Positions 1 through 9,417 are shown, numbered from the stretch's first letter. The stretch is 64,000 bases of DNA from Croceibacterium atlanticum (GCF_001008165.2 NZ_CP011452.2:1736001-1800000), one strand, 5' to 3'. Program-made: numbers and translations. Notes: a model not told the origin generated them from the letters alone.

Positions 1-2
1 TG

Positions 3-902
3 CAGGGCAATCTGGCCCTTGCCGACGGACTGGTGCGGCTGGCGGGTGGCCTGCGGTACGAGAACATCCAGCTCGACGTCGGCGATTTCACCACGCTGGC
101 AAGCTACGGATCGGTGGACGTCGCTGGCGGCTCCCCTTCGTTTCAGGATGTGCTGTGGAATGGCGGCATCATCGTGGAGCCCATCGACGGGCTGCGCGCC
201 TACGGCAGTTACGCAGAAGGCTTTACCATCGCCGATGTGGGCCGCATCCTGCGCGGCATCACCCAGGAAGGAGTCGATGTGGACGAGTTCCTCTCGCTCG
301 AACCGGTGGTGTCGAACAACCGCGAACTGGGCCTGGAATGGGATCGCGGCAATCTGACCGCGTCGGCCGGATATTTCTGGTCGTCCAGCGATTTGGGATC
401 GCTGCTGGTCCTGCGCAACGACGTCTACGAGGTCCTGCGCCAGCCGATCCAGATCGAGGGCTTCGAAGCCAGCCTGGCGTGGAAGACACCCGTTCCCGGC
501 CTTTCGCTGAGCGGCGGCTATGCGACCATCGAAGGCCGCACAGATGGCGACGAGGACGGCGAGGTCGACGAGGATCTGGACGGGGCCAACATCTCGCCCG
601 ATCGCGTCAACCTTGCGGCGGATTACAAATCAGGGCGCTTCAGCGCCCGCGCCCAGGCCCGCTTCTACCTCGCGCGCGAGTTCAACGATCCGGCGGTGGA
701 TACTGATTTCGAGGGCTATGCCCTGCTCGACGCCTTTATCGCCTATCGCACCGATTTCGGAGAATTTGCGTTTGCGGCGCAGAACCTGACCGACGAATTC
801 TACATCACCTACGACAGCGACACGGTGCGGGTGACCGACAGCAGCCGGTTCTATTCGGGCCGCGGACGCACATTCACGCTGAGCTGGCGCGGCGAATTCT
901 GA
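3..902 (+). CDS. TonB-dependent receptor, 3' part only
   Basis: This is the C-terminal ~299 residues of an outer-membrane TonB-dependent receptor; the gene runs in from the left edge, open from base 3. What is visible is the second half of a beta-barrel: alternating amphipathic strands, paired aromatic residues, short acidic loops (one Asp/Glu-rich stretch near 545-590 that could be a metal- or extracellular loop) and a last strand ending in Phe just before the stop, as expected for barrel assembly. The stop TGA overlaps the ATG of the next gene by one base, so the two are almost certainly co-transcribed. The pairing with a PepSY membrane protein suggests ferric-siderophore uptake. The substrate cannot be read from the sequence. 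Confidence 0.88.
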   Translation, partial: QGNLALADGLVRLAGGLRYENIQLDVGDFTTLASYGSVDVAGGSPSFQDVLWNGGIIVEPIDGLRAYGSYAEGFTIADVGRILRGITQEGVDVDEFLSLEPVVSNNRELGLEWDRGNLTASAGYFWSSSDLGSLLVLRNDVYEVLRQPIQIEGFEASLAWKTPVPGLSLSGGYATIEGRTDGDEDGEVDEDLDGANISPDRVNLAADYKSGRFSARAQARFYLAREFNDPAVDTDFEGYALLDAFIAYRTDFGEFAFAAQNLTDEFYITYDSDTVRVTDSSRFYSGRGRTFTLSWRGEF

Positions 903-1984
903 TGAAGCTCCTGTCGCTCCTGCATCGTTGGGCGGGCGGCATTGTCGGCCTCCTGCTGGCCGTTATCGGCTTGTCCGGCACGGTTCTGTTGTGGGAGGAT
1001 AGCTGGATCATGCTGGCAGGGGCGGACGAGCCGGTTGTCAGTGATCCGCAGGCTATGGGTCAGGCGGTCGCGGTCGCGCTGCAGACAGGCCCAGACCTAT
1101 CACGGATAACCTTTGCAGGTGAAGAAATCGGGCTTCATCAGGCGATCTATCGCGATGGAAGCGGCGCTTATATCACGCAGGATGGCAATGTGGTGGATCG
1201 CTGGTCAAGCATGTGGGAGAGGCCTGAACTCTGGCTGTTCGATCTCCATCATTACCTGCTCATCGGCGAAAGTGGAAAAACGCTTACCGGGGTGCTTGGT
1301 GTCCTGCTGCTGGCCTTTACAGTTACCGGGGTCATCCTGTGGTGGCGAACCCGTAAGACGTTCAAGTTCCGCCTCTGGCCGCCACGATACACCGCCAGCG
1401 CCATAGTACGACACCATCGCGATCTGGGAGTAGTTGCCTCTCCTCTGCTTATCCTTGTCGCTGCTACGGGAACGCTGATGGTGTTCCCCGCTGCGTCGGA
1501 TGTCATCCTGTCGCCTTTCGCTTCAGTGGACGATGAGCCGGATCTTCCCGGAGACCTGCTGCAGGTCGACGAAACGACAGATTGGCAAGCATTGATGGTG
1601 GCTGCCCAATCCGCCTTTCCCCAATCAGAGCCGAGGCGTCTGATGATGCCGGATGAACCCGGCAAGCCGGTAGCGATACGCTTTCGTCAGCAATTCGAAT
1701 GGACGCCGAACGGACGCAGCTATGTTTGGCTCGCTCCGGCTGGAGCAATCGCCGTCGGAACAAAGGATCCCGCCCAATCCGATGCGCGTTCCGCGATTGT
1801 CGAGAAATTCTATCCGATTCATGCCGCCAAGGTTGGAGGGCTAGTCTGGCGCCTGATCATGACTTTTGCTGGAGTGGCGTTGGTCCTCCTCGGCTCGTTT
1901 GCAAGCTGGAGTTTCTGGAGGGCCAAAGTAAGTAAGCTCAGGCCCACTGCTTCCATTTCGAATACACCAAGGACTACGGGATAA
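902..1984 (+). CDS. PepSY-associated TM protein (iron uptake)
   Basis: Inner-membrane protein of 360 residues of the PepSY_TM (PiuB-like, iron-regulated membrane protein) family. The N-terminus has the family signature of a short charged start, HRW, then a glycine-rich helix (about residues 11-31). Further helices lie near 128-148, 176-196 and 316-342, with a periplasmic PepSY-like region between the first two and another before the last. Members sit beside ferric-siderophore receptors and some act as ferric-siderophore reductases; that role is inferred from family and from the one-base overlap with the upstream receptor gene. The last ~15 residues after the final helix are basic and probably cytoplasmic. 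No Fur box was identifiable because the operon promoter is off the window. Confidence 0.87.
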   Translation: MKLLSLLHRWAGGIVGLLLAVIGLSGTVLLWEDSWIMLAGADEPVVSDPQAMGQAVAVALQTGPDLSRITFAGEEIGLHQAIYRDGSGAYITQDGNVVDRWSSMWERPELWLFDLHHYLLIGESGKTLTGVLGVLLLAFTVTGVILWWRTRKTFKFRLWPPRYTASAIVRHHRDLGVVASPLLILVAATGTLMVFPAASDVILSPFASVDDEPDLPGDLLQVDETTDWQALMVAAQSAFPQSEPRRLMMPDEPGKPVAIRFRQQFEWTPNGRSYVWLAPAGAIAVGTKDPAQSDARSAIVEKFYPIHAAKVGGLVWRLIMTFAGVALVLLGSFASWSFWRAKVSKLRPTASISNTPRTTG

Positions 1985-2128
1985 CTTTTCCGCGTTTGGG
2001 TGATCGAAATCCGACTACCTGTCGCACGTCGACGTGCAAAATTCAGAAATATAGCGATCGGCCGATCAGGACAGCGTGCTGAGAAATGAATGTCTGCAGG
2101 CGTGCAGTCCCGACCCACAAGCTGTCAG

Positions 2129-2207
2129 TCCGCAATCGGCCCCATTCCTGCCATTTCACCGCTCTTCCACAGCTAATGTCTGAGCGAGTGTAGGTATATC
2201 CAACCTG
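2129..2207. repeat. Left copy of 79-bp diverged direct repeat
   Basis: This 79-bp block matches 34000-34078 in direct orientation without gaps at about 66 of 79 positions by eye. Both copies end in the same TATATCCAACCTG-like run (here with T where the other has C at the first differing base). The right copy ends exactly where comM homology begins, so the block behaves like the terminus of an integrated element. On the minus strand both copies stay open in the same frame. It lies in the otherwise empty 280-bp gap 1985-2264. Confidence 0.7.
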
Positions 2208-2264
2208 TTCAAATTTGCGCGACCGGGTATTGCAAGATGCGCAATCAGATCTGTTCTTTGCGTT

Positions 2265-3287
2265 TCAACCGAGTTTTTCCAGGAATTCATCGTTGGGCAT
2301 CTCGATTTCAACTACAATGCAATCCCTTGCCGCGTGTACTTCTTTTATGGTCGCTTCGAATTTCAACCCTTCAATCTGAAGTAGAGTATGTAGTGGCCGT
2401 CCGACACAGGACGAAAGGGTTGTCACAGGTAGGTTGGAAGGGTGCGAAAGTACGACCCTTCTGCCATCGATCCAGCTCCGGCCGTTGCGCATTTCGAGCG
2501 AGCACTCGAGCGTTCCTCTCGACCAATAGAACCGCCCTGCGGAAAACGGGAGAGAGCCATCGATCGATGTGAAGGGTTGATCACCATTTTCATTGAAAAG
2601 CGACGGCAGGTCGTCCGGGCTGATGTCAGCGAGCTCGAGAACGTGGGCGGAAAGACCTGTAATCTTCCGTCGATAAGATCCCAGCTCGTCGACTGTCAGG
2701 GCCGCGACGATGCGATCATGTTCGCGAAGGTCGAAATCAATCGCCTCGATCAGCTCTTCGATATCGGAAGCGCTCCGCCTCGATCGGGTTCTCGAGAAAT
2801 CGTGATCGAGGCGAAGAAACTCGGCATGAAGCATAAGGCCGTCATGAGGCCCTGCCGCGAAATCGACCCGTTCTAAGGAAGCCTCCGGTCTTCTCGCAAA
2901 CCGTGACTGGAGATCGCTGTAGGTATCGACCCAGATCTGATCGTAAATCTCCGCGTCCGCGAGCATCAGTCCGATGGATCGGACAATCGATGCCTCAATC
3001 ATGCGCTCGTCCGGATGGGACTGGGGATCTATCGGAATAAGGAGCCGAGGTCCTGATCCAGAAGCCTGCTGGGAGTCGAGCACACTTACGGCGATATTGG
3101 CAAACCCGTGACCGCCTGCCAATTCCATAGGGAAGGACTGTTCGAAGCCCATCCGATGCAAGACCTTGCGGAAGGCATGCTCGTGTCGTTGGGCATTTGT
3201 CCAAACTGCGCCCCGATCCATCTGATCATTTGCAAACACGATCTTCTGGACACGGCCCGACTGCATCGATGTTGGTGAGTTGGACAT
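2265..3287 (-). CDS. hypothetical protein, 340 aa
   Basis: A 340-residue protein that I do not recognise. The start at 3287 is chosen over an upstream ATG at 3350 because an AGAGGTG ribosome site sits at the right distance before it. The protein is soluble with no signal peptide or membrane helix. It has a Met/Gln-rich start, a central Arg/Asp-rich helical region (about residues 160-215, with alternating basic and acidic residues) and a beta-rich last third that resembles a PilZ-like or small barrel fold only in general character. It stands alone between the left repeat copy and an MFS remnant. Codon choice and the long uninterrupted frame support a real gene; function is unknown. Confidence 0.6.
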   Translation of the reverse strand: MSNSPTSMQSGRVQKIVFANDQMDRGAVWTNAQRHEHAFRKVLHRMGFEQSFPMELAGGHGFANIAVSVLDSQQASGSGPRLLIPIDPQSHPDERMIEASIVRSIGLMLADAEIYDQIWVDTYSDLQSRFARRPEASLERVDFAAGPHDGLMLHAEFLRLDHDFSRTRSRRSASDIEELIEAIDFDLREHDRIVAALTVDELGSYRRKITGLSAHVLELADISPDDLPSLFNENGDQPFTSIDGSLPFSAGRFYWSRGTLECSLEMRNGRSWIDGRRVVLSHPSNLPVTTLSSCVGRPLHTLLQIEGLKFEATIKEVHAARDCIVVEIEMPNDEFLEKLG

Positions 3288-3495
3288 AATAGCACCTCTA
3301 CCGGCAAGAACTGACAACCGGTTATAGGATGCTCGCTTCAAGCAGCCCAAGCATCTTCAAGCTCAGCATTCGTGATGTCCGTTTCGCGTCCTCATTTCGG
3401 ACATTCAACTCGACTTCTATTCGACCCGAAAGCGGACAATCTCTTAAGCCACCCATGCTTAGCGGCGTTCTTCAAGGCTGCAGGCCGCGTGCGAG

Positions 3496-3848
3496 CTACC
3501 AGAGCGCCATAATGCACAGCGCAACGCCCAGAAGGCATCCGGCGGTGAACAGATACCCATCCAGCGCGCCGTCGAAGCCGGTGAGGAACTGCGCCCCGTA
3601 GATCGGTGCCGCAACGGCGGCGAATTTGGATATGAAGCTGGCGCACCCGCCACCGGTCGATCGGATGGAACTGGCGTAATGGTTGTTGGTGATCGAGATG
3701 CGGCATGGCCCGCCCCCACCAGCGTCGCGGAGGCGAACAGCATTGCCGCAACCTCCGTACCACTCGTGAAATAGCCGAAGGCGACCAGCAGGGTGAAGAG
3801 AATGGCGACCAGTGGTGCAGCAGCGATCCAGCCGGGTCCGCCCTTTTC
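3496..3848 (-). pseudogene. MFS transporter C-terminal remnant, frameshifted
   Basis: Remnant of a major facilitator superfamily transporter. Reading leftwards, one frame gives two hydrophobic helices (residues like WIAAAPLVAILFTLLVAFGYF and EVAAMLFASATLVGAGH). The next frame then continues with the loop motif NNHYASSIRSTGGG and two more helices before a TAG at 3496-3498. The NNHY...IR.TG loop is typical of the late transmembrane region of aromatic-acid:H+ symporter-type MFS proteins. So the C-terminal four helices survive, broken by a frameshift/deletion near 3700, and the N-terminal two thirds are gone. The break lies directly against the IS3 OrfA remnant on the right, suggesting that the IS removed the rest. 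Confidence 0.72.
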
Positions 3849-4008
3849 AATGAACGCCAACTTCAAGCCCGCCGAACATCGACTTCCACTTGTAGAACGT
3901 GGCCGAGCTGATCCCGTGACGGCGACACACTTCCGCCGTCGGCATCCCAGCCTCCTGCTCCTTCAATACCGCGGTGATCTGCTCTTCGCTGAACCTGCTT
4001 CGCTTCAT
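3847..4008 (-). pseudogene. IS3-family transposase OrfA, truncated
   Basis: The first ~50 codons of an IS3-family OrfA. It begins MKRSRFSEEQITAVLKE and continues through the helix-turn-helix segment CRRHGISSATFYKWKS before the homology stops at ...FGGLEV. A stop follows four codons later, inside the neighbouring MFS remnant. The leucine-zipper end of OrfA and the whole of OrfB (DDE catalytic domain) are absent, so the element cannot move by itself. The HTH part is near-canonical, which makes the identification firm. Confidence 0.85.
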
Positions 4009-4069
4009 TGTCGCCCGACTCCCTTGCGTTGGACTCTACCAAATACCGGTCACATTTCAGGGGAGCACA
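3850..4069 (-). mobile_element. IS3-family insertion sequence, 5' remnant
   Basis: Left-end fragment of an IS3-group element. The likely terminal inverted repeat reads, on the minus strand from 4069, TGTGCTCCCCTGAAATGTGA, beginning with the TG typical of IS3 ends; it is followed by a ~60-bp leader and the OrfA start at 4008. The other end is missing; the fragment joins MFS sequence at about 3850. Confidence 0.7.
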
Positions 4070-4177
4070 TCACGATCCATTAACAATGGTTTAGATCCTT
4101 AATTATTCTTCATATTCGCAACCGAATCCCGCGTTCTTCGTTGGCTTTACGAATTCCAACCAGATCGGAGAATGCGC

Positions 4178-6271
4178 ATGTCGGACGAACTTAACCTGAC
4201 CAAGGGCGGTGCCCCCCATCAAGAACCCAAGGGTAAAGATGATATCCTGACCACCGCGCAGGGCGCGCCGGTTGCCGATAACCAGAACTGGCTCAGCGCC
4301 GGTCCGCGCGGTCCGCAACTCCTGGAAGACCACGTCGCCCGCGAGAAGATCTTTCACTTCGATCATGAACGCATTCCCGAGCGCGTCGTCCACGCTCGCG
4401 GCTATGGCATTCACGGCACTTTCGAGCTGAAGAAGGCAATTCCCGAATATTCACACGCCGCGATCTTCAATAATGTCGGTGAGAAGACCCCTACTTTCAC
4501 GCGTTTCTCTACCGTGGCCGGGAACAAGGGCTCACCCGATCTGGCGCGCGACGTCCGCGGCTTCGCGACGAAGTTCTATACGAAGGAAGGCAATTGGGAT
4601 CTGGTCGGCAACAACATCCCGGTGTTCTTCATCCAGGATGCGATCAAGTTCCCGGACCTGATCCACGCCGCCAAGCCCGCGCCGGATCGCGGTTTCCCCC
4701 AGGCACAGACCGCACATGACAACTTCTGGGATTTCATCAGCCTGAGCCCGGAAAGCATGCACATGGTAATGTGGATCATGTCCGATCGCACCATTCCGCG
4801 CAGCTTCCGTTTCATGGAAGGTTTTGGGGTACATACCTTCCGCCTGATCAATGCGAAGGGCGAGGCGAAATTCGTCAAGTTCCACTGGAAGCCCAAGCAG
4901 GGTCTGCAATCAGTAATCTGGAACGAGGCGCTGAAGATCAACGGTATGGACCCAGATTTCCATCGCCGCGATATGTGGGATTCGATCGAGGCGGGCGACT
5001 TCCCGCAGTGGGATCTGGGCATTCAGGTGTTCGATGAGGAATTCGCCGAGAGTTTCGAATTCGACGTGCTCGACGCGACCAAGATCATTCCCGAGGAACA
5101 GGTTCCGGTTGAAATCATCGGCACGCTCACGCTCGATGCCAATGTCGACAATTTCTTTGCGGAAACCGAGCAGGTCGCCTTCTGCACACAGAACATCGTG
5201 CCCGGGATGGACTTCAGTGAGGATCCGCTGCTCCAGGGCCGCAATTTCTCCTATCTCGACACGCAGCTGAAGCGGCTGGGTGGCCCGAACTTCACGCATA
5301 TCCCCATCAACGCGCCCAAGTGTCCGGTCCACAATTTCCAGCAGGATGGCCACATGGCTATGACCAACCCCAAGGGGCGGGCGAATTACGAACCTAACAG
5401 CTGGTCGGGCGATATGGACGACAACCGCGAACCGCGTGGCCCCCGCGCCAGTGCCGAGCATGGCTTCACCAGCTACGAAGCGCCGGTTACCGGGCCCAAG
5501 GTTCGGGTGCGCAGCGAGACCTTTGCCGATCACTACAGCCAGGCGCGCCAGTTCTACATCTCGCAGACCGCGATCGAGCAGACCCATATGGGCAATGCGC
5601 TGGTGTTCGAGCTTTCCAAGGTCGAGCGGATGGACATTCGCAAGCGGATGGTAAGCCATCTGCGCCACATCGACGATGGCCTTGCCAAGGTGGTTGCCGA
5701 CGGCATCGGTCTGACCGAAATGCCTGAAAAGATCACCGCCGCGCGCAAGCCGATCGACGATCTGCCCGAAAGCCCGGCGCTGTCCATCCTCAAGAACGGA
5801 CCGGACAGTTTCAAGGGCCGCAAGCTGGGCATTTATATCGCCGAAGGCGGTGATGCCGCAGTGGTGAAAGCGTTGAAGGACGCGGCCAAGGGCGCGGGTG
5901 CAATGGTCGAGATCATCGCCCCGCATGTGGCAGGTGCGAAACTCTCCGACGGCGAGATGATGGAAGCCGACCAGAAGATTGATGGCGGCCCCTCGGTGGT
6001 TTACGACGCCGTGGCGCTAGTGATGGGTGAGAAGGCCGCCGAGAATTTCGGCAAGGACAAGCCCAGCATCGACTTCGTCAACGACGCCTTCGCCCACGCC
6101 AAGTTCATTGCTTACGTCCCCGAGACGATGGCGCTGCTCGAAGGCGCCGGTGTGGCAAAGCGGATGGACGACGGCTTCGTCGAACTGGCCAAGCCCGATG
6201 CCGCCAAGGATTTCATCAGTCGCTGCGCAAAGCTGCGCTTCTGGGATCGCGAAGAGGTAAAGAAGGATTGA
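4178..6271 (+). CDS. katE: Catalase HPII, large-subunit clade
   Basis: Monofunctional haem catalase of 697 residues, disproportionating hydrogen peroxide in the cytoplasm. It is of the large (HPII) type. Residues ~45-480 are the catalase core with distal His at about 72 (RVVHARG), Asn at about 146 (GNNIPVFF) and proximal Tyr at about 359 (NFSYLDTQ). Residues ~545-690 form the flavodoxin/GATase-like C-terminal domain of this clade. I chose the second ATG (4178) because GGAG at 4167-4170 is 7 nt before it and only 1 nt before the ATG at 4172. The stop is 9 nt from the next gene, an SRPBCC protein, so catalase, SRPBCC and dehydrogenase genes look like one stress operon. No clear OxyR or EcfG promoter motif was found upstream. 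Confidence 0.97.
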   Translation: MSDELNLTKGGAPHQEPKGKDDILTTAQGAPVADNQNWLSAGPRGPQLLEDHVAREKIFHFDHERIPERVVHARGYGIHGTFELKKAIPEYSHAAIFNNVGEKTPTFTRFSTVAGNKGSPDLARDVRGFATKFYTKEGNWDLVGNNIPVFFIQDAIKFPDLIHAAKPAPDRGFPQAQTAHDNFWDFISLSPESMHMVMWIMSDRTIPRSFRFMEGFGVHTFRLINAKGEAKFVKFHWKPKQGLQSVIWNEALKINGMDPDFHRRDMWDSIEAGDFPQWDLGIQVFDEEFAESFEFDVLDATKIIPEEQVPVEIIGTLTLDANVDNFFAETEQVAFCTQNIVPGMDFSEDPLLQGRNFSYLDTQLKRLGGPNFTHIPINAPKCPVHNFQQDGHMAMTNPKGRANYEPNSWSGDMDDNREPRGPRASAEHGFTSYEAPVTGPKVRVRSETFADHYSQARQFYISQTAIEQTHMGNALVFELSKVERMDIRKRMVSHLRHIDDGLAKVVADGIGLTEMPEKITAARKPIDDLPESPALSILKNGPDSFKGRKLGIYIAEGGDAAVVKALKDAAKGAGAMVEIIAPHVAGAKLSDGEMMEADQKIDGGPSVVYDAVALVMGEKAAENFGKDKPSIDFVNDAFAHAKFIAYVPETMALLEGAGVAKRMDDGFVELAKPDAAKDFISRCAKLRFWDREEVKKD

Positions 6272-6280
6272 GGACAGACC

Positions 6281-6931
6281 ATGACCAATGACAAGCAACT
6301 CGGCCTGGCTGGCACCGTTGCCGGCCTCGGCCTTGCGATCGGGGGGCTGGCCTTCGGCGCCTTCCTGTCGCAGCGGCGCAAGGGGGGCGATGACGATGCC
6401 CCCTTCTACACCCGCAAAAGCCCCGATAGCGACAATGCGGTGCTCGGGCGCACGGTTACAATCCGCAAGCCGCGCGCCGAACTCTATGCCTTCTGGCGCG
6501 ATTTCGGCAATCTTCCAAGGTTCATGGAGAATGTCGAGACGATCCGGAAAGAGGGCGACCACCGCGTTTGGCTGATCAAGGCTCCCGCCGGACAGACGGT
6601 CGAGATCAAGACTGAGGTCTGCGAGGATGTCGAAGGCAAACGCATCGCCTGGCGCTCGGTCGAAGGCTCGGACATCGAGACGCGCGGCAGCGTTGAATTC
6701 GCTGACGCACCGGGCGATCGCGGAACCCGCGTTTCGCTGGTGATGTCCTACGATCCGCCCGCCGGAAACCTCGGCCGTGCCATTGCCAAGCTGTTCCAGC
6801 GCGAGCCGGAAGTGCAGGCGCGCCACGATCTCAAGCGCTTCAAGGGGCTGATGGAAACCGGCGAGATCGCTACCTCCGCCCACCGCAAGGAAAATACCCG
6901 CGCTGCCAAGCAGCAGGAGAAGGAAACATGA
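6281..6931 (+). CDS. SRPBCC family protein with N-terminal TM helix
   Basis: A 216-residue protein with one hydrophobic, glycine-rich helix at about residues 8-30, a basic stop-transfer (SQRRK) and an SRPBCC (polyketide cyclase/dehydrase-like START fold) domain at about 50-195. The domain begins with the usual TVTIRKPRAELYAFWRDF and has the FMENVETI strand region. These domains bind hydrophobic ligands; the ligand here is unknown. The C-terminal tail is Lys/Gln/Glu-rich and probably disordered. The gene is sandwiched between katE (9 nt gap) and the dehydrogenase (4-bp ATGA overlap), an arrangement I recall from alphaproteobacterial stress clusters, so a role in membrane or envelope stress is inferred only. 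Confidence 0.85.
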   Translation: MTNDKQLGLAGTVAGLGLAIGGLAFGAFLSQRRKGGDDDAPFYTRKSPDSDNAVLGRTVTIRKPRAELYAFWRDFGNLPRFMENVETIRKEGDHRVWLIKAPAGQTVEIKTEVCEDVEGKRIAWRSVEGSDIETRGSVEFADAPGDRGTRVSLVMSYDPPAGNLGRAIAKLFQREPEVQARHDLKRFKGLMETGEIATSAHRKENTRAAKQQEKET

Positions 6932-8121
6932 GAGCCCTTACCTGGCACGGGACGCACGACGTCCGGGTCGACACCGTCGACGATCCCGAAATCATCAATT
7001 CGCGGGATGCGATCATCGAGGTTACCTCCACCGCGATCTGCGGCAGCGACCTCCACCTATACGACGGGGTTATCCCCGGCGTCCTTCCCGGCGACGTGCT
7101 GGGCCATGAATTCATGGGCCGCGTGGTCGAAACCGGCAGCGACAGCACGCTCAAGAAGGGCCAGCGCGTCGTGGTGCCCTTCACCATCAGCTGCGGCGGC
7201 TGCTTCCATTGCCAGATCCAGCAGTTCTCGGCCTGCGAAAATTCCAATCCGGCAGAAAAGCAGGATATGTCAGCCAAGCTCTACGGCCATTCCATGGCGG
7301 CACTGTTCGGATACTCACATATGACCGGCGGCTATTCGGGCGGTCAGGCGGAATATGTCCGCGTCCCCTATTCCGATGTCGGCCCGATCGTGATCCCCGA
7401 CCATCTTGATGATGACAAGGTGCTGTTTCTATCCGACATCCTGCCCACCGGCTGGATGGCAGCAGAAAATGCCGAGATCCAGCCCGACGATACCGTCGCG
7501 GTCTGGGGCTGTGGCCCGGTCGGCCTGTTCGCAATCCAGTCCGCGATCGTGATGGGCGCAAGCAAGGTGATCGCCATCGATCATTATCCCAACCGCCTCG
7601 CGCTGGCCAAACAGCTTGGCGCCGAGGTCATCGATTTCCGCAAGACGAACGTCCGCGAAGCGCTGATGGAAATGTCAGGCGGGATTGGTGTCGACGCGGT
7701 GATCGATGCCGTCGGGATGGAAAGCCACGGTTTCGCGATCGACAATATGGTTGATGTCGTGAAGCAGAAGGTCGGCATGGGTGCCGATCGCGCCAGTGCG
7801 CTAAAGCAGGCGATCCTTGCGGTCCGGCCCGGTGGCCGCGTTTCCATACCCGGCGTCTATGGCGGGATGACCGACAAATTCCCACTGGGTGCGCTGATGG
7901 AGAAAGGTCTCCAGATCCGCAGCGGCCAGACCCATGTTCAGCGCTACACCAAGGATTTGCTCGAGAAGATCGAAGACGGCACGCTCGACACCACCTTCCT
8001 GATCTCGCATCGCCTCCCGCTCGAGGATGCAGCCCGCGGCTACGAATGTTTCCGCACCGAGCAAGACAGCTGGACCAAGGTGGTGCTCAAGCCGGGTATG
8101 GACATGCCTGCGGCGAACTAG
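6928..8121 (+). CDS. Zinc-dependent alcohol dehydrogenase (FDH-like)
   Basis: Medium-chain zinc dehydrogenase of 397 residues, closest in character to glutathione-independent formaldehyde dehydrogenase-like enzymes. Catalytic zinc ligands are in CGSDLH and GHEFMG. The structural zinc Cys lobe is CGGCFHCQ...C (about residues 90-107). The Rossmann motif WGCGPVGLFA binds NAD(P). The extra loop around residue 125-145 is usual for this subgroup. Substrate is unknown; aldehydes or alcohols are expected. The start overlaps the SRPBCC stop (ATGA), so expression is coupled to katE. It ends convergent with, and overlapping by 4 bp, the methyltransferase on the other strand. Confidence 0.93.
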   Translation: MRALTWHGTHDVRVDTVDDPEIINSRDAIIEVTSTAICGSDLHLYDGVIPGVLPGDVLGHEFMGRVVETGSDSTLKKGQRVVVPFTISCGGCFHCQIQQFSACENSNPAEKQDMSAKLYGHSMAALFGYSHMTGGYSGGQAEYVRVPYSDVGPIVIPDHLDDDKVLFLSDILPTGWMAAENAEIQPDDTVAVWGCGPVGLFAIQSAIVMGASKVIAIDHYPNRLALAKQLGAEVIDFRKTNVREALMEMSGGIGVDAVIDAVGMESHGFAIDNMVDVVKQKVGMGADRASALKQAILAVRPGGRVSIPGVYGGMTDKFPLGALMEKGLQIRSGQTHVQRYTKDLLEKIEDGTLDTTFLISHRLPLEDAARGYECFRTEQDSWTKVVLKPGMDMPAAN

Positions 8122-8702
8122 TCGCCGGGCGTCCGCTCGAGCAGATCGAGCCGGTAGAACTCCTCGCGCCGCGCTTTGGCCACTTGCCAGGGCGCGGCGT
8201 CGAGAAACAGTTTGACCGCTGTGTCACCATCGACCGGTAAATCGTTTTGGCCGATCCAGTTGACCAGCAGACACAGCCCGTTCCCGGTCACGCTTTCATG
8301 GGCAAGCTGCGAGACCTGGAGAATTTCCCCGGCGCTGAGAAAATAGAGAACTTCGGACAGGATCACCGCGTCGAACTGCCCCTTCGGCCAATAGTCGGGC
8401 ACTTCGGCAGCAATGAATTCGACACTGTTGAACCGATGTAGCCTCCTGGCCGCCAGCTCGATCGCCTTTGTCGAGACATCCAGCGCCACTATCGAACTGG
8501 CAAGTTCCGCCAGGCGTTCGGTCAGCGCCCCTCCCGCGCAGCCCACTTCCAGCATCCGTGCAAAGCGCCGTTTGCCCAGTGCGGCGAGCACAGCCTTCCG
8601 CTTACCGCGTTCATAGTCGCTGGTGTCGATGTCCCAGGGGTCGGGATTTTCGGCAAACAACTGGTCGAAGCGTGCCCGCCGCTCGCTGGGTGCCTCAGTC
8701 AC
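8118..8702 (-). CDS. SAM-dependent methyltransferase, NodS-like
   Basis: Class I methyltransferase of 194 residues. It opens with the NodS-type lead PWDIDTSDYERGKR. The AdoMet-binding motif is LEVGCAGGALTERLA (about residues 50-64), followed by an acidic post-II position (ALDVS) and a motif IV-like DAVILSEVLYF. NodS N-methylates chito-oligosaccharides; here only the fold is supported. Its 5' end overlaps the PIG-L deacetylase by 8 bp, and deacetylase plus NodS-like methyltransferase is a recurrent pair that may deacetylate and then methylate an amino sugar or similar metabolite. That joint role is an inference. Confidence 0.88.
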   Translation of the reverse strand: MTEAPSERRARFDQLFAENPDPWDIDTSDYERGKRKAVLAALGKRRFARMLEVGCAGGALTERLAELASSIVALDVSTKAIELAARRLHRFNSVEFIAAEVPDYWPKGQFDAVILSEVLYFLSAGEILQVSQLAHESVTGNGLCLLVNWIGQNDLPVDGDTAVKLFLDAAPWQVAKARREEFYRLDLLERTPGD

Positions 8703-9417
8703 GGTGGAAAATCTCCGGATGCGTGGCGAAATGCTCCAGCAGCGGGGCAGGCATCAAAAAGGCCTCCGGGTCATCAATGACGTCCGTGAATTGCGAGCGA
8801 TAGGCCGAAAGCGCAAGCCGCTTGCGCTCCGCCAGCGGAGGCGCTTCAAACAGGCGAAGCTCGGTTCCGGGCAGCCGTCGCTCGCCAAAGCGGCCCCAGA
8901 TCGGCGCGCTCCACAACGTTGTCCGGTAATGCTCCGCCAGATCGCGCGCGATCGCATGGGCGGTGATGTGATCGCAATGCGGATCGATGTACGAGGTGGT
9001 CCAGATCGCCTGCGGATCGATGATATCTGCAAAGGCAAGAAGCGCCTCCTGGCCCGCGTCTGAGAGATTGCCATGGCGACTTTGCCCGTCGGGCAGTCCA
9101 AGCGCCCGAATTGCGACCGGACGTCGCGGGGCGAGGCTCGATAGCGCTTCCTCCAGCTCAGCTCGGCGCATTGCGACCAGTTTGGCGCGATCATAGAAGG
9201 GGTGCGAACTTTCGCCATTGGTCACCAGCACCACCCCGATCGTTCGCCCCGCATCTGCCGCTGCGGCCAGAGCCTGACCGCAACCCAGCGTCTCGTCGTC
9301 GGGATGCGGCATCACCAGCAGCAGCCCGCCGGGCGGCGACAGCTCGTCCAGTTCGATTGCGGCCCCGCCTTCCGCAGCGCGAAGCACGCTGCCTTGCGCG
9401 ATTACAGGAACGCTCAC
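8695..9417 (-). CDS. PIG-L family deacetylase
   Basis: LmbE/PIG-L zinc deacetylase of 240 residues. Zinc-binding and catalytic motifs are visible: MPHPDDETLG (His-Pro-Asp-Asp) near residues 37-46 and DPHCDHITAH near 145-154. The family removes N-acetyl groups from amino sugars such as GlcNAc conjugates. I place the start at a GTG (9417) that overlaps the stop of the upstream acyl-CoA dehydrogenase remnant in a GTGA; another GTG at 9441 is in frame but would give a larger overlap. It is translationally coupled to the NodS-like methyltransferase downstream. Confidence 0.87.
   Translation of the reverse strand: MSVPVIAQGSVLRAAEGGAAIELDELSPPGGLLLVMPHPDDETLGCGQALAAAADAGRTIGVVLVTNGESSHPFYDRAKLVAMRRAELEEALSSLAPRRPVAIRALGLPDGQSRHGNLSDAGQEALLAFADIIDPQAIWTTSYIDPHCDHITAHAIARDLAEHYRTTLWSAPIWGRFGERRLPGTELRLFEAPPLAERKRLALSAYRSQFTDVIDDPEAFLMPAPLLEHFATHPEIFHRD

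Noticed and set aside
3420-3440. Recurring AAAGCGGAC words (near 3425, 12435, 31850) thought to be a dispersed repeat family
   Set aside because: The shared part is about 9-12 bp only and flanks do not align, so chance cannot be excluded without a search.
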